From Zonotrichia leucophrys gambelii (lineage: Eukaryota; Chordata; Aves; Passeriformes; Passerellidae), in assembly GCF_028769735.1 (NCBI RefSeq), contig NC_088170.1, positions 59,615,585-59,679,584 of the forward strand: a stretch of 64,000 nucleotides of DNA. The letters are read 5' to 3'. The notes beneath the pieces were generated by a model. It made no database searches and was not told where the DNA came from. It worked only from the letters and a program-made list of their open reading frames with translations. The stretch's first letter is position 1, and each line of letters starts with the position of its first letter. Below are positions 34,464 through 46,975 of the stretch, in pieces. A program made the translations under genes and the position numbers.

Positions 34464-37400
34464 GTAAGATCCTCATTGATTTACTATCACTTCTCTAGCT
34501 TTGTTAGTACATAGTAGCAACACAGAAAAGAATACAGATTGATATTTTCCACTTCAGTGTATGGTAGGGATCAACAGTTTATGATAGATTATATGGGAGC
34601 TTGTTTGAAATTCTGCATCACCCCTACCTTGCTCCCAGCCTACATGGCTGCCTGTGTAGTTCCTAAGGAAAAAGTGAACTGTAGTATCACCAAAAATAGC
34701 ACAGCTAGTAAAGTCTTAGGCAGAAAAGAAACAAAGGAGCTCAAGGTTTTGTAGAGATTTTCCATTATATTGGGAAAAAATTATTTGTCCAATTTTTTTA
34801 TGTAACAATATTGTGCCTACAGTAAATTACTTAAGGGACTAATAGTAAACTACAGTGGTTTTCATTTTCTAGCTTCGGTACACTGCATTAAAATCTCTTA
34901 CCATTTGACTGCCTAGCAGGTAGCTTAGAGATAACTGAAACTCCATAATTCTATTTAATTGATATGAAGAATAGTCAGACTTTGCAAGAGAAGTTTTACA
35001 CATTGTTGTAAATAACCAGTGACAGTTCCTCCAGTACAAGGACTTTTAAGCCAATTATTCAGTCTTACCCTGCTCCAAGGCCCTGTCATCCTTGGCTTTA
35101 AAAAATAATTATATCCAAGTCTGGAGTGGCATGATGGAGAACCACTAAACTGCTTGAAGGTTTGAGCCACTCCCATGCAATTTCAGAACTTTTCCCCAAA
35201 TTTGCTGATAGAATTGGCACTTCCAGGCTGAACTCTGAATGCTGAAAAACTGCTCTCACTCTGTCATGGTTTGAGCCTGGCACAGAGCCAGTGCCCCCCA
35301 TGAAAATGCCTCACCCTGGTGTCTGCTGTGAGATGTGACCAGGAATAAGCAAAACAGGCTCCAACTTAAACATAAAGAACACTTTATTACCTAAAACTAC
35401 AGGAAAAATAGGGAAAGACTATAAGGAAAAGAAAAAAAATTGAAAACCTTACAAAAAACCATTTTCCTCCTCCCCCACCACCTGACTTTCCCAATCCAAT
35501 ACATTCTCCCAAAACAACTGCCCAGCCTTGGCCCCACACGTTAGTATACTCAAACTTCAGTTCATGAAGAGGAAAGGAGTCCTTCTCGTTCCATAGGCTT
35601 CTCCTGGAAACACACTGAAACCTCGTGTGCTTCTTTGTCACTTCGGCACCGCCCGGAAAAAGTCCTTTGCCGCTTGTGACATCTTCCTTCCATGCCCAGT
35701 GCTCTCACCACCGTGCATGGATCAGAGCTGCTTTTAGGGTTGTCTTTCAAGGATGCCTTGTCTCACTCCAAAAAGGCACAGTCTCTGCTTTGGGACATCT
35801 GTCCCCCCCATATTTTTCCAACCCCCTGGGGCCGGGGGGTCCTCACGAATGAACCCTCCTGGTTTTGAGGCACTGCCTCCCCCTAAATGCAGTCTGTGTC
35901 ACAGGAACAACTGAGTCCATAGCCACGAGAAAAGTCCAGCCAAAAGGCCACTCCAAATCATCTCTTATCTCCCTTCTTATTCAGCTTCGAGGAGGATTAG
36001 CATTTTGCAAGGCCCCAATCATGCAAGAAAGGGTTAAAAGTTTTCAGTCTCTGTCGGTCCGGAGCGACTCCCACGCACGCTGCCCACACGCTGCCGCTCC
36101 GGCCGGGCACTCTCCCTCCTTCTCCTCCTGGCTGGCTGCTCTCCTGGGGGGGGGGGGCTGGCTGCCCGAGGGCTGACTCTCTGGGATCTTCCACCCTTCC
36201 ATCCTCGAAGCCCCCCGAAGCCCCCTCAACCCCATCTCTGTCCAGGCCCCGGGCCTACCGCATGGCCGGCCCCTCCCCCCGCCCAGCAGCAGCGGGCTGG
36301 GCGGGGGAAGAGATCTGACCTCTTCACCGACGATGTCCAAAAGAGAGAGTGCCAAGGGCAGTGCCCTGCTTTTAACCCCTGTGTATTCTCGGAGGTGTGT
36401 CCAAACCCCACTGGCTACACCGGGTGCCAGTCTCAAACCCAAAACCTTCATTGGTTTGACCACAGCTTCCCAGAATTCCCACTCCTTCCTGGTCAAACCA
36501 CGACACACTCTGGTGTAAGGAAGATGTCCATAGTTTCTGTGGTAAGGCCAGTGCCCTGGGACTGGACCCTAACTGACTCAACATTTACCAACAGCTTGAA
36601 AATAGTTTGGAACCCCCTCTTTCTTCCTAAATAAGTGTATTAGCCAAATCTGTGTATGGATGAGTGAAAATATAGCTCTTTGTGAATTATTATTGATTTT
36701 CTTTAATGGGCATTTAATAATATGTATTGGGCTATTTATTACTGGGCTTAGCACTTTATCAAAAAAATAACATCCCCCAAAATGATAACATGCCAAATAT
36801 TTCATGTTTATAAGCAAAGTCTTTGTGAGGACTTCTTTTACGAAATTATGCTCTGGTAATATTTCTTCATATGATCCTTGAAAAAATATTCAAAAATAAA
36901 GTGAGTAGAAATATTGCTCTGAAGACAGGAGTAGCCAAAGGTTCAAGCCTGGATTTTGACCCTTGACCCACAAGGAGTAAGACCATGAAACCCCAGGAGA
37001 AATTGCTCCTTATTGAATCTGTATTACTTGTTAGCCCTAGTGCTGGATCCAGGACTTAGTCCCAACAGGCTCCCTCATGTTGAACACAAGTTGATATAGC
37101 TGGGTATATCTCTCAGCTGTGAGTGTTAAAAGCAGTGTGTTATTTACTGTTAATTGCCACAGATAAGCTGAAATCAGCTCCTGGCTGCAAACAGCTCCTC
37201 CCTGCTCTGCTCCACAGCAGTTGAATACTTAGCACTGGAGCAGAGAGGAGCAGGAGCATCTGCACCAGGCATTTGGTTTCAGCAAATCTGGTTCATTTAA
37301 CATAAGAAACATGGGAAAAGCTTGCACAGTAACACACAGTGAGTCAGGGATGAAGAAACTGTCCCTTAGTCCTTTCCTTCTGCTGGTTCCTGACTGAGTT

Positions 37401-38324
37401 TTTGGGGACATGCCATCACTGTGCCACATCAAGAAGGGAGCAGAGAGTGTAAATTTGTCTGAGTGAGACCTCAGTTCAGAGATGCCATCCCTTGGACACT
37501 GGTATTCCAGCAAGTGGAATTCCTTGGACAGCAAGTTAGGCATAGGACAAGTACAGGCTGGGGGCTGAGCTTTATATGGCAACCAGCATCAAAAATGAGT
37601 GCTGGCTCTAATTAGCATGTGTTAATAACTAGGGATGTAAAGAGCTTTTGTATTTTACTCTTTAAAGCTCTAAGTAAAAAAAAAAATAGGAGGAGCTGGT
37701 AGTTAGAAAATGCAAATTTTACTGTCAGTTCTGCTGACTTTTAGGCCCAGTTTAAAGCACAGAATATTGCTTTGTTGTTGTTATATAAAATATGCTAATA
37801 AATATCCTCAGTGCTCTCCATCAATCATGTTTTTTCTGGGCATGAATATCCTGATCCCAGTGTCTGCAGTGAGAGCCATAAGCTCATAAATTTAAGAGGA
37901 TAGGGACTGAGTCTTTATCCTGGATGCTACAAATGGTGATGATAATGTCTTGTAGCTGGACAAAACAAGCAAATAAATACTATATTACTGGAATATGTTT
38001 GTAGTAGGAGGAGCTGGTATGTTCTAATCTCAAAAAAGGTAATGCTGAGATAGCTTCTTATGTAAGTAATTAACTATGATCATATGTATCATGAACAGTA
38101 GTGTAAATTTAGGCCCTATTTCATTTGCATTTTGCAGACAAGCAAGCAAGAGAAAGCACAGAAAGTCATATGTGTACAATGTATATATAACATCTCAGTA
38201 GCTTAAGCTGTTGTTAAAGGAAGCCCATACTTTGTAGTGGATGTCAGAGCAACATAATTTCATTTATACTTCCTTGAACTTAGTGGATTTCAATGAACAT
38301 AAATCCATGTCCTTTCTGCTCCAG
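34464..38324 (+). other. RELN: Intron w15-w16 (3.9 kb)
   Basis: It holds the 1.24-kb antisense solo LTR (35262-36505). The remaining sequence is AT-rich with no other recognised element. Confidence 0.85.
35262..36505 (-). mobile_element. Solo LTR of an endogenous retrovirus, antisense to RELN
   Basis: The 1,244-bp element starts TGTCATGGTTTG and ends CAAACCACGACA; these are inverted copies with one mismatch. The direct repeat CACTC flanks both sides (35257-35261 and 36506-36510), a 5-bp target-site duplication. AATAAAG on the - strand at 35382-35388 lies near the left end, so the LTR is oriented leftward. A GC- and CpG-rich block (about 36050-36330) includes a 12-G run at 36146-36157. No viral coding sequence remains, consistent with recombination between two LTRs. 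Confidence 0.92.
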
Positions 38325-38507
38325 GCACCCCTGAGAGGTCTCATTCCATCCTGCTGCAATATTCTGTCAATGGTGGCATCACCTGGCACCTGATAGACGA
38401 GTTTTACTTCACCCAGACTACAGATGTGCTCTTCATCAACGTCCCTCTGCCCTATGCAGCCCAGAGCAACGCAACGCGCTTCAGGCTCTGGCAGCCCTAC
38501 AACAATG
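38325..38507 (+). CDS. RELN: Reelin exon w16: RR4 subrepeat B with Asp-box
   Basis: 183 bp, phase 1 at both ends (symmetric). It encodes [12 protein letters not shown], the Asp-box [29 protein letters not shown] and the end motif [14 protein letters not shown] sequon NAT is present. The acceptor is CTCCAG|G and the donor CAATG|GTGAGC. Mouse equivalents about 1873-1934. There is no in-frame ATG, so a plain search for start-to-stop frames would miss it. Confidence 0.95.
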
Positions 38508-39874
38508 GTGAGCAAAAGACACACCCTGGAAGGCCAGGTCCATGCTGGCACTGCTCAGCATCTCTAAGAGAGTGCATTTTCTTGAACTGAACAATTAGAG
38601 AGACTCTTAAATCATGGGAGTTTTGTGTTTGAACTCCTGCAATTAGAATTACTGCAGGATTATGTTTGCTGTTCTTAAAAAGCAGTTGAATGCTTTAAAG
38701 TGAAGTGCCTTCACCTGATATCCCTGCACTTTGTGCAGAAAAGCATCAGCTTTGGCCCTCGAGGGAGTGGGAGATCAAGAAACACCAATAAAGTTAACTT
38801 CACTCAGGTTCTTCTCATTATTTTTAATGGGCATGATTCTCACTCACACTGAGGCCCCATTAGGATGCTCCAATTATACAAAAGTGTCCCAGGTGTAAAT
38901 TGGAACTGGGCCTACCTTACTCAGAATTAACTAGGCATTAAAAACCCATTTAGAAAGAGTATGTAGTGAGCAGTTAATCTGTTGATTAAATTGTAAAGGA
39001 CTGGAAAACCACAAGAGGAACACAGCTCCTTCCTCCTGATTACAGGAGATGTGCCAGCTGAAGGAAGCTCTTCTCTGCTCTCAGTTACTCTGAGCACAGT
39101 TCCAAGAAGAAACTGACATTAACAGCTCTAAAGAATTCCAGCAATCATTTAGACATGTTGATTCAGCAACAGTTTATTTCGTGTAGGCAAATTCCTAGCA
39201 CACCCCTAATGAAAAAAACCCAAATTCAAATCTGGTCCTGACAATCCCGTTTCAGCTTGTTCTTCTGACGTATCCTGCCTAAAACAATTATCTAAACTTT
39301 TCTCTGATGAACTCAAACACTTTTAGATAAATGAAAAAATGCTACACAGAAGATCTGTCAATTTAATCCTTCCTCTCCAGTTTGAGAATACCAATTTTCT
39401 GACGTATATGAATACATAATCCATTGGAGAGAAGGAGTTTCAGAGTTTCCTTCTCTATGAAAGAACTCTTCCCAGGCAGACACAAGCTGCTGAGTGCAAG
39501 GATGTAGAATGAAATTGCACTTTCAGCCTGCTTTGACTGTGCAGCAACTACTCATTTAGATGATTCTTAATTGAAGAAGACAATGACAGAATTTCAAAGT
39601 AAATATTATTTAAATAGATTATAATTGTTCAACACCCATTGCTTTTCACTCTCTGTTTTGCTGTGCCTTCTATAAATTTTAGGGAATAAAAGTTAATTCC
39701 ATAAGTTCAAGCTGGAAAACAGTATTGAAACTATTTTCATGGAAAGTGAAAATAGTGATCCCACACTTTTAGCACCCTCCTCTTCACATAATCCATAAAT
39801 ATACTGGCTGCTGTCCTGCTCTCTAATAATATTAGTGTTAGGTCTCAATAGGAATATTTCCATTCTCTTTGTAG
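38508..39874 (+). other. RELN: Intron w16-w17 (1.4 kb)
   Basis: AT-rich, no recognised repeats. Confidence 0.8.
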
Positions 39875-40046
39875 GCAAAAAAGAAGAAATCTGGATTATT
39901 GATGACTTCATTATTGATGGAAATAACCTGAAGAATCCCATTATCCTTTTGGATACCTTTGACTTTGGCCCTAAAGAGGACAACTGGTTTTTCTATCCTG
40001 GTGGAAACATTGGGCTTTATTGCCCATATTCATCTAAAAGAGCTCC
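39875..40046 (+). CDS. RELN: Reelin exon w17: end of RR4 and start of RR5 subrepeat A
   Basis: 172 bp; completes a codon split after one base and ends after two. It encodes [20 protein letters not shown], ending RR4, then [20 protein letters not shown] and [13 protein letters not shown]. The acceptor is TTGTAG|G and the donor GCTCC|GTAAGA. Mouse equivalents about 1934-1991. Confidence 0.95.
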
Positions 40047-40125
40047 GTAAGATTCCCTTAGCAATACAATAGAGAGAAGTGACTTTGTAAAGTGAGTCTA
40101 ATGCACTCCTGTCCTTGATTTTCAG
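40047..40125 (+). other. RELN: Very short intron w17-w18 (79 bp)
   Basis: The shortest intron in the window, from GTAAGA to GATTTTCAG. Joining the exons gives P-E-E-D-S with intact frame. Confidence 0.94.
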
Positions 40126-40228
40126 GGAAGAAGATTCAGCTATGGTGTTTGTTTCAAATGAAGTTGGAGAGCACTCCATTACCACAAGGGACCTGAGTGT
40201 CAATGAAAATACTATCATCCAATTTGAG
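40126..40228 (+). CDS. RELN: Reelin exon w18: RR5 subrepeat A
   Basis: 103 bp; the first base completes the split codon and it ends on a codon boundary. It encodes [20 protein letters not shown] and [14 protein letters not shown]. The acceptor is TTTCAG|G and the donor TTTGAG|GTACTT. Mouse equivalents about 1991-2025. The intron after QFE is in the same place as those after w5 and w29. Confidence 0.95.
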
Positions 40229-42636
40229 GTACTTGTCCTCAGAAAGTTATTTTGCCTTTTGCTTCATGTTCCTCTCTATTCTGCCCTGGTGAATTTGCCC
40301 AGCTGTTCTGATTGCCAAATGGAAAAACCTGTCCAATTTCCCCTCTAATTGATTTGACATTACCCTCCCTCATGTGTATGTATCATGATGCTTTTAATGC
40401 ACAGATAAGGGAAATTTCTGCCTCACAGTCTTCTACTTTCTTGCCTAAATTACTACTTTGTCCATGCCTATATACTTGCACTGATAGCATTAAAGTCCAT
40501 GTGCTATGCATTGGAGAGTCACAACTGCAGGCAAGAGGACAAGCAAAATATGGTGAGAGTCCAAATTGCCACTTCACAGCCTGCTCCAGGTAAGAGTGCA
40601 GTATTTCCACAAGCTCACCAGTGCAGAGCTACAGCTTCATCTGTGATAGTAAAAAATAATTTTTCCTGCCTTGCTGGATTAACTGCACTATTGTACTTTC
40701 TCAAAGATAAGCTTCTGCTTTCCTTTTCCTTCTGCCCACATCATAGCTGGTCTAGATGAAGCTGGTTTTTGGCTATTGTGGCCTGAAGTCATCCTATTTT
40801 CTTTTTTAAAGAAAGTTCATTAATAAGGAGCATATTTTTGTGCTTCATTCTCTCAGTGGAAACAGGTACCCCAGTGACAACACAGAGTCTAAACTAAACT
40901 GTGTTTCTGACTTATCCTAGAATCTAAACTGTGCATTGCCTGGGGCAGATATTGATGGGAGTAACCAGTTAGTATTTATTAGTTTAGAGAGGTCATTATA
41001 TTGTCATTAAGAAACTGGAAAATAATCTGGCACATAAATTGCCATGTCACAGTTACCAGGCTGCTTTTAACAACTATGTGGCATGTTGTTGCATTAATAT
41101 GAGCTACATAATAATCAGCAAATGATAGGAGTTTATAAAAATTACTGAAATGATACTAAGGGTTTTCCAAGAAAATTAGGTTTAGCTGTGTACTCATGCA
41201 CTCTTCAATCTGTCATGCAACTAATTCATAAATTATTGAAGGCAAACCATTTCCTCTTTTAAAATATAGATTACAGCCTGTAGAACAAAAATGTTTGAGG
41301 TGACTTTAAGATATTCATAAGCCTTGATAGCATTCACTCATAAAATCTACATGTTTACTTCCATATGTGGTAAGAACATCATTTTCAGCTCACGTTTTTG
41401 AGAACATTAGTGTAAATGAAGGAGTTATGCATAATGCAGTAGTTTCTCTCTGTGTCTCAAGAGTCAAAACCTATATTGGGTCAAGCATCTCTCTAAGCTT
41501 CCAGATGAGTAGACAACCCTTCTAGTCAAATGTAGGTTGATGGGACTCATGTGCACTGAAGAGTGATGAAGGAAGTTCAGTGTAGGATACACTTTCAACA
41601 TTCATGCACAGTTCCAAGCATTACTGTGTTTTAGAAACAAATAGATTTTCTTAACAGAACAGCATGCTACAAAGACACTTTTTTTTGCTAAAAAGATATA
41701 TAAAAATATTAAAATGTTACATGGTTTTAATGCAGGCTTTGCAATCAGCAATTGGTTTTTATTTGTTGAGTGCTAAGTACAGTACATCTTATTTTATATG
41801 ACAGTCATTCTGTAAAGAACTAATTTGTCTTTTACAAAAGCAATCTGAAATTATAAGAAGATATAAATATCAGTGTAATAGGAAAGCAAACTAACTTGCA
41901 CTTTCTCAGATTCTGTATTAAACAGTCTGTGTTTTTTCAGTAGTAGAATTGGTTTTCATGTTCTGCCTTTTCTACTGTTCTTTATATGAGGAATCTTGTG
42001 AGCACACCCTGAGAGGTCTGACACTGCCAAACTAAGACATTGCATCTAAATCCAGTCCAGCTATGATGCTCTAGGGCTTTGCCATTATACATGAACAAAT
42101 AGGTAGTGAGCATGAAAGCTGAATATATTGAGGTGAAAAGTTTTGGGTTTTTTTTTTTTTTCATATGTAACATAAAAGGGGATCATAGTGCAGCTCAGCA
42201 ATTAACAGCTCAGCATTAACAAAAAGTTAATTCTTCACTTTTTGTTTTAATATTTCTGCTTTTAATAATGCACATTTTCTTGATGCTGTGATTACTTCAG
42301 CACCTGCCAGAGGACTGCAAGAGCTGGTGCATTTACTCCAGCAATGTTAGCAGCTATCCTTTTTAGCTTTGGTTTTCTCTAGGTAGAAGTTATTGGGGAA
42401 TTCTTATCACATTCATTTTATCATAACCCATGGTGTGATATACTCGTGGACAGGACAGCAATGTGCAAGAGTTCCTGTCCATGTGCATGTCCTGAGTGCA
42501 CCATCCCTGTTGTTAAATGGGTTCCCAAATCACCATTTTCCTGGCCTAAACAAACACCATACCCAGTGGGGGCAGCTGAAGAATGATTGGGAGTGCCACA
42601 GTCTGCCCTGTGTCACCTTCTGTGTTTGGCCCCCAG
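40229..42636 (+). other. RELN: Intron w18-w19 (2.4 kb)
   Basis: AT-rich with a T run near 42149-42161; nothing else recognised. Confidence 0.8.
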
Positions 42637-42866
42637 ATCAATATTGGCTGCACCACTGACAGCTCCTCTGCTGACCCAGTGAAGCTGGAGTTCTCACGGG
42701 ACCTGGGGGCCACCTGGCACCTGCTGCTGCCCCTGTGCTACAGCAGCAGCAGCCACCTCAGCTCCCTCTGCTCCACCGAGCATCACCCCAGCAGCACCTA
42801 CTATGCAGGCACCACCCAGGGCTGGAGGAGGGAGGTCATTCACTTTGGAAAGCTGCACCTCTGTGG
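42637..42866 (+). CDS. RELN: Reelin exon w19: RR5 subrepeat A with Asp-box and dimer cysteine
   Basis: 230 bp, starts on a codon boundary and ends after two bases. It encodes [18 protein letters not shown], the Asp-box [27 protein letters not shown] and ends GKLHLCG. Counting codons places the cysteine in KLHLC at mouse C2101, the residue reported to form the inter-subunit disulfide of reelin dimers. The acceptor is CCCCAG|ATC and the donor TGTGG|GTAAGT. Confidence 0.95.
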
Positions 42867-45550
42867 GTAAGTGTCCAGCTGCTTGTTGCTTTGCTTTTAT
42901 TTCTGTTTTTCACCCAGCACAAGGGTGGTGCATAAGAACTGCAGCACTAGAGAAGAACAAATGACCGATTATTCTCTGCTTTTTGCCCTGAATGTTAGCT
43001 AGTGTTCAGGTGATTCCCCAAATCATCCTGTGCCTAATGATGATGTAGAATAATCACAGGCTACTTCCTATTACGTATATATTTAATTAGTGATAATTTA
43101 ATAGAAGGGAGTTGCTTGCTGAAATAAACACAAAACTGACTGTTCTTAGCATGCTCTGAGTGTTCTTTGCAGAACTGCATCAGCCATTTCAATTCACTGA
43201 TGATATTCTGATATTCTTGCATTAAATTTGAGCTTCATAAGAAAAATGCAGTAGAATATGAGCTAGTATAAGCTTGATTCCACTTCAGCATGAAGAAATG
43301 GTCTGATCTAAATAATGTCTCAGTCAATCAGGCTGGATGATAACACAGCATAGAAAAACAATATGTGCTAGCAGGCACAGTAATATGTAACTTTTCAAAG
43401 TAAAAACACTACTGCTTACTTTTTCAGGAATAACTGTCATCCAGCATCAACTCACTTTATGTAAAAGCTCACACCATTAATGATTAAACTGTAGCATGTA
43501 TGAATGAAAATAAGCTATGCAACTATGAGATTTCATGAGTCTGTGCACCTATGAGACTGAGTATTTATGAAACTACTGCAATCAATGGGTCCTCCACTAA
43601 ATAAATAACCCCATATGTGCTCTGAAAGTATGAAAAGACCTATACAAGGAATAAGAATCACATTTTGAAAGACTGATTGTTTAATAATTTAAGGAAATGT
43701 TTAAATTTTAAACCTGAGTTTTCTGGTTTATGACAGTTAACATTTCAAGCATGCAATAGGTAACCATCTCTTTCAGCAGCTCACTTGTACTTCCTGGTTT
43801 TGTGCAAAAGAATTATTTTGCCCTTTAGCCAACCATCAATGCATCCCTCCAAATAAAAATTTTGACTGTGCAGACTCCTAACTCATTTAAACCTTCCAGG
43901 ATTTTGATTTAGTCCCCTGTTCCTGAGTACTTCTATCCTGTTTTCCTACCTTCCTTCCTTCCTATTCCTTCCCCAACACACCAGGCCAGGAGTCCATGGC
44001 TGACAGCCAGCCAAGCCCAGCAGTGCACAGTAATTTACATTCTGTGCATTAAATCACTGGGCCAGAGGGCTGAAGGGGGATTTCTCCACCAGAATCTACT
44101 GGAATAACAAGAAAAATATCCAAACCTTTCTCATTGTGTAATTCTAAAAAAATCCCCCAGCCTTTCCGTCCCCCAAGTGCCGAGTGGTTATATTTTAACT
44201 GAGGATGAAGACATTTTAAGTTATTTCCACTACATAGGTAATTTTAGAAATGAATATATGTTCTCAGCAGACAGCTGTCAGTAATAATTAGTCTTCCAGT
44301 TATGTCCTGAAGGAAAGGTCCAGGGCCTGTTGAGCCAGAGAAGAAACCCCAAATAAGCAATGGTTCACTCTCTGCTCCAGACACAAGTGCCAGGAGGGCC
44401 CCTGAGAGGAGGAGCTGGCTTGTCTCAGGAATAAAAAATCCAGCCTGTGGGGCAGAGATCTACTCTCAAGAGGAGCTTACAGCACCTCCAGCCTCACACT
44501 TGTGTCCCTCCCCTCAGGGCACACTAATATCGATGATTTTGACTTCCAGCAGAACTCTGGTTCTTGGGCATCTTTCTTGTGACACTTAGTAATGTCCCTA
44601 CCCATCAATTATTGGTTGTTACCTAAATCCCCTCATAAAAATTTCTTTTTAGCAAATCAAGGAAAAAAAATTGTCAGCTACAATTACCTATGGGATTGAT
44701 TTGCCTGCTGAATTTAGATGTCTTTAACAAGACACATTAAACACGCAAGGCAATTAAGTGCTTCTCCCTTCTCAATCTTCTGGTTTCCTTCCTCCCTTAA
44801 AACGTTTTCTCAACTGGGAATAAAATTAGTCTCTGAAGTATTTTCCTCATCTCAATTTGTTTTCCCTCCTTCCCCAGTTGGTTCCTTTTTATATGCAGCA
44901 TTGATGCAAGTAGCACTTAGGAGATGAATTAAAAATGACAGGACAGCACCCAAAGGAGAACATAGTTTAAATTAACAATTTGCAATATCAGCCTGCTTTA
45001 AGATTAAGCTGCCGGAAAGCAAGCTGAATACCTGGTGACATGACAGATCATGTTTTCTTTCTGGGCAATTGAGGGTGAGATCCTCCCACTCCACCCCTAC
45101 AGGTGGTCTCCCTGGGGGCATAGTGGAAGCATGAATTAGAATCTCACTCTCCAGGAGAGGGTGAAAGTGGCTAGGTCTGACCCACACACTGTACACCAAA
45201 GCAGAAGGGAATCCACCAGACCACGGCCATTCATCTTCCCCATGAATGATGGAGTTAAGAGTAGCTCGGTTTTAAACTTTGAAAATCATGCCTGTCATTC
45301 AGTTTTGAGATTACAGCTAATGAATAGTGTTATTTTTATTTCTGTCAGTACTTGGGTTGAACGTCAACATAAAGACACATGAGGTACTGAAGGAATTAGA
45401 TCTAGCAGTCAGTTTCTAGAATTAACCTATTTATCAAGCCAGTTCTGACAGAAAGAATAATATGTATGTGCATATAATGGTATATGTATGGAATACAAAA
45501 AAATAGATGGAACTATAATTTAAAATAAGCACACTTTATGCCATTTTCAG
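42867..45550 (+). other. RELN: Intron w19-w20 (2.7 kb)
   Basis: AT-rich, with a slightly GC-richer patch at 44320-44520. No exon or repeat family recognised. Confidence 0.8.
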
Positions 45551-45771
45551 GCTGGCGAGGTTCAGGTGGTACCAAGGGTTTTACCCTGCTGGGTCCCAGC
45601 CTGTGACCTGGGCCATTGACAACGTGTACATTGGTCCCCAGTGTGAGGAGATGTGCAACGGGCACGGCAGCTGCGTCAACGGCACCCGGTGCATCTGCGA
45701 CCCCGGCTACTCGGGGCCCACCTGCAAAATCAGCACCAGGAATGCTGACTTCCTCAAGGATGACTTTGAAG
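45551..45771 (+). CDS. RELN: Reelin exon w20: end of RR5 subrepeat A, complete EGF5, start of subrepeat B
   Basis: 221 bp; completes a codon split after two bases and ends after one. It encodes [27 protein letters not shown], then all of EGF5: [28 protein letters not shown], and DFLKDDFEG. It is the only in-window EGF contained in one exon. A sequon NGT sits inside the EGF. The acceptor is TTTCAG|G and the donor TTGAAG|GTATCT. Mouse equivalents about 2102-2176. Confidence 0.95.
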
Positions 45772-46827
45772 GTATCTCTCTTGGGAGGGGGCATCTGAAT
45801 GCTGCCTGTCCATCTTAGGGCAACCCAGGGTTCAAGGGGTTAAACAGCAAAGCCTTGCTCACCACTGCATGATTCTGGTTAGAATTTGTGCCATGGGGCT
45901 ATTCCCATGAACCAGGTAGTGCAGATGCCATTTGCAAGTGTGGTTTGTGAATGCCTGATGATGTAATTTGGATTACAAAATTTTCATTCTCTCTCTCCTT
46001 TATAGGAAAGAGATACTCTAAATTCTCTACTAAGTAATGTTGTCAATTTTGGATTACAAAATCTTCATTGAAACAGAACTTCCTGAAATTCTACATGTAG
46101 AAAATAATCTTGGAAATAAATAATGTTTTGATGGTAGTTTGACTTTAGGACAGACAGAGCATTTGCAAGTGAGGCAAACAGCAGTGGGCTTTAAGTTTGT
46201 GTCATTTCTCACTACAAGGGAAATCTGACCCTCTCTCCTACAGCAATCATGGTTTCAGAGCAGACCAAGTGTCTCAGGAGTGGGAGCCAGTGCTCAGCAG
46301 CCACAGCAGACCCCAAGAGAGGGAAAGCAGAGGGGAGCTCAAAGCCTCACACATGCCTGGGTGCACACAGCATCCCTGCACACAACTCTGAAACCCCTCT
46401 GAGGCTTCTCCCGCTAGCAAGCACGGCAAGAGGAGCATGTTTTCATAAAGCAGCACCTGTGAACCAAACTCATCCCTTCACAGCTGTTCATTTTCAATTT
46501 TTCCAGCCCTTGCTTGCATGCTACCACTTCGAACCCAAAGTTTCTTTATAGACCCAAGTACGTTGTTGTTACCTTAAGATAAATGATGAAAGGTGGAAAA
46601 CCTTGTGAATAACTGGAAACAAAGGTCCCAGATCTCACAGTTCTGAGTTTATTTTATTTATTTTGCTTTGGTTTGTGTCAGCTTTCTAGAATACATGGCA
46701 TTGGAAACACTGAATATTTCTCAGTCAGCGTGGGATTTTTAATTTATGTCTCTTCCTCTGGAAGTAGCACTCTTGCAGCAGGAGCACTTCAGAGTAAATC
46801 ATAAATATGTATTCACTGTGTATTCAG
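45772..46827 (+). other. RELN: Intron w20-w21 (1.1 kb)
   Basis: Contains a 60-bp segment (45991-46053) also found in intron w22-w23 (51568-51645), and a local repeat of TTTGGATTACAAAAT at about 45967 and 46049. Confidence 0.8.
45991..46053. repeat. Dispersed intronic repeat, copy 1
   Basis: Shares TAGGAAAGAGATACTCT (with TAC in the other copy) and TAATGTTGTCAATTTTGGA with 51568-51645, which has an extra 14-15 bp in the middle. Family unknown. Confidence 0.8.
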
Positions 46828-46975
46828 GTCAGCTGGAGTCGGATAGATTCCTCCTCGTGAGTGGTGGAAAGCCATCAAGGAAATGTGGTATCATGTCTGG
46901 AGGAAACAACCTTTTCTTTAACGAGGAAGGTTTACGTATGCTGATGACTCGAGACCTAGATTTGTCACAAGCCAG
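46828..46975 (+). CDS. RELN: Reelin exon w21: RR5 subrepeat B
   Basis: 148 bp; completes a codon split after one base and ends after two. It encodes [33 protein letters not shown] and [10 protein letters not shown]. The acceptor is ATTCAG|G and the donor GCCAG|GTAACA. Mouse equivalents about 2176-2225. RR5 is within the central fragment; receptor contacts lie mainly in RR5-RR6. Confidence 0.95.

Noticed and set aside
36044..36508. 154-codon - strand open frame in the solo LTR
   Set aside because: It lies in the GC-rich LTR core, where stops are rare by composition; no retroviral protein motif.
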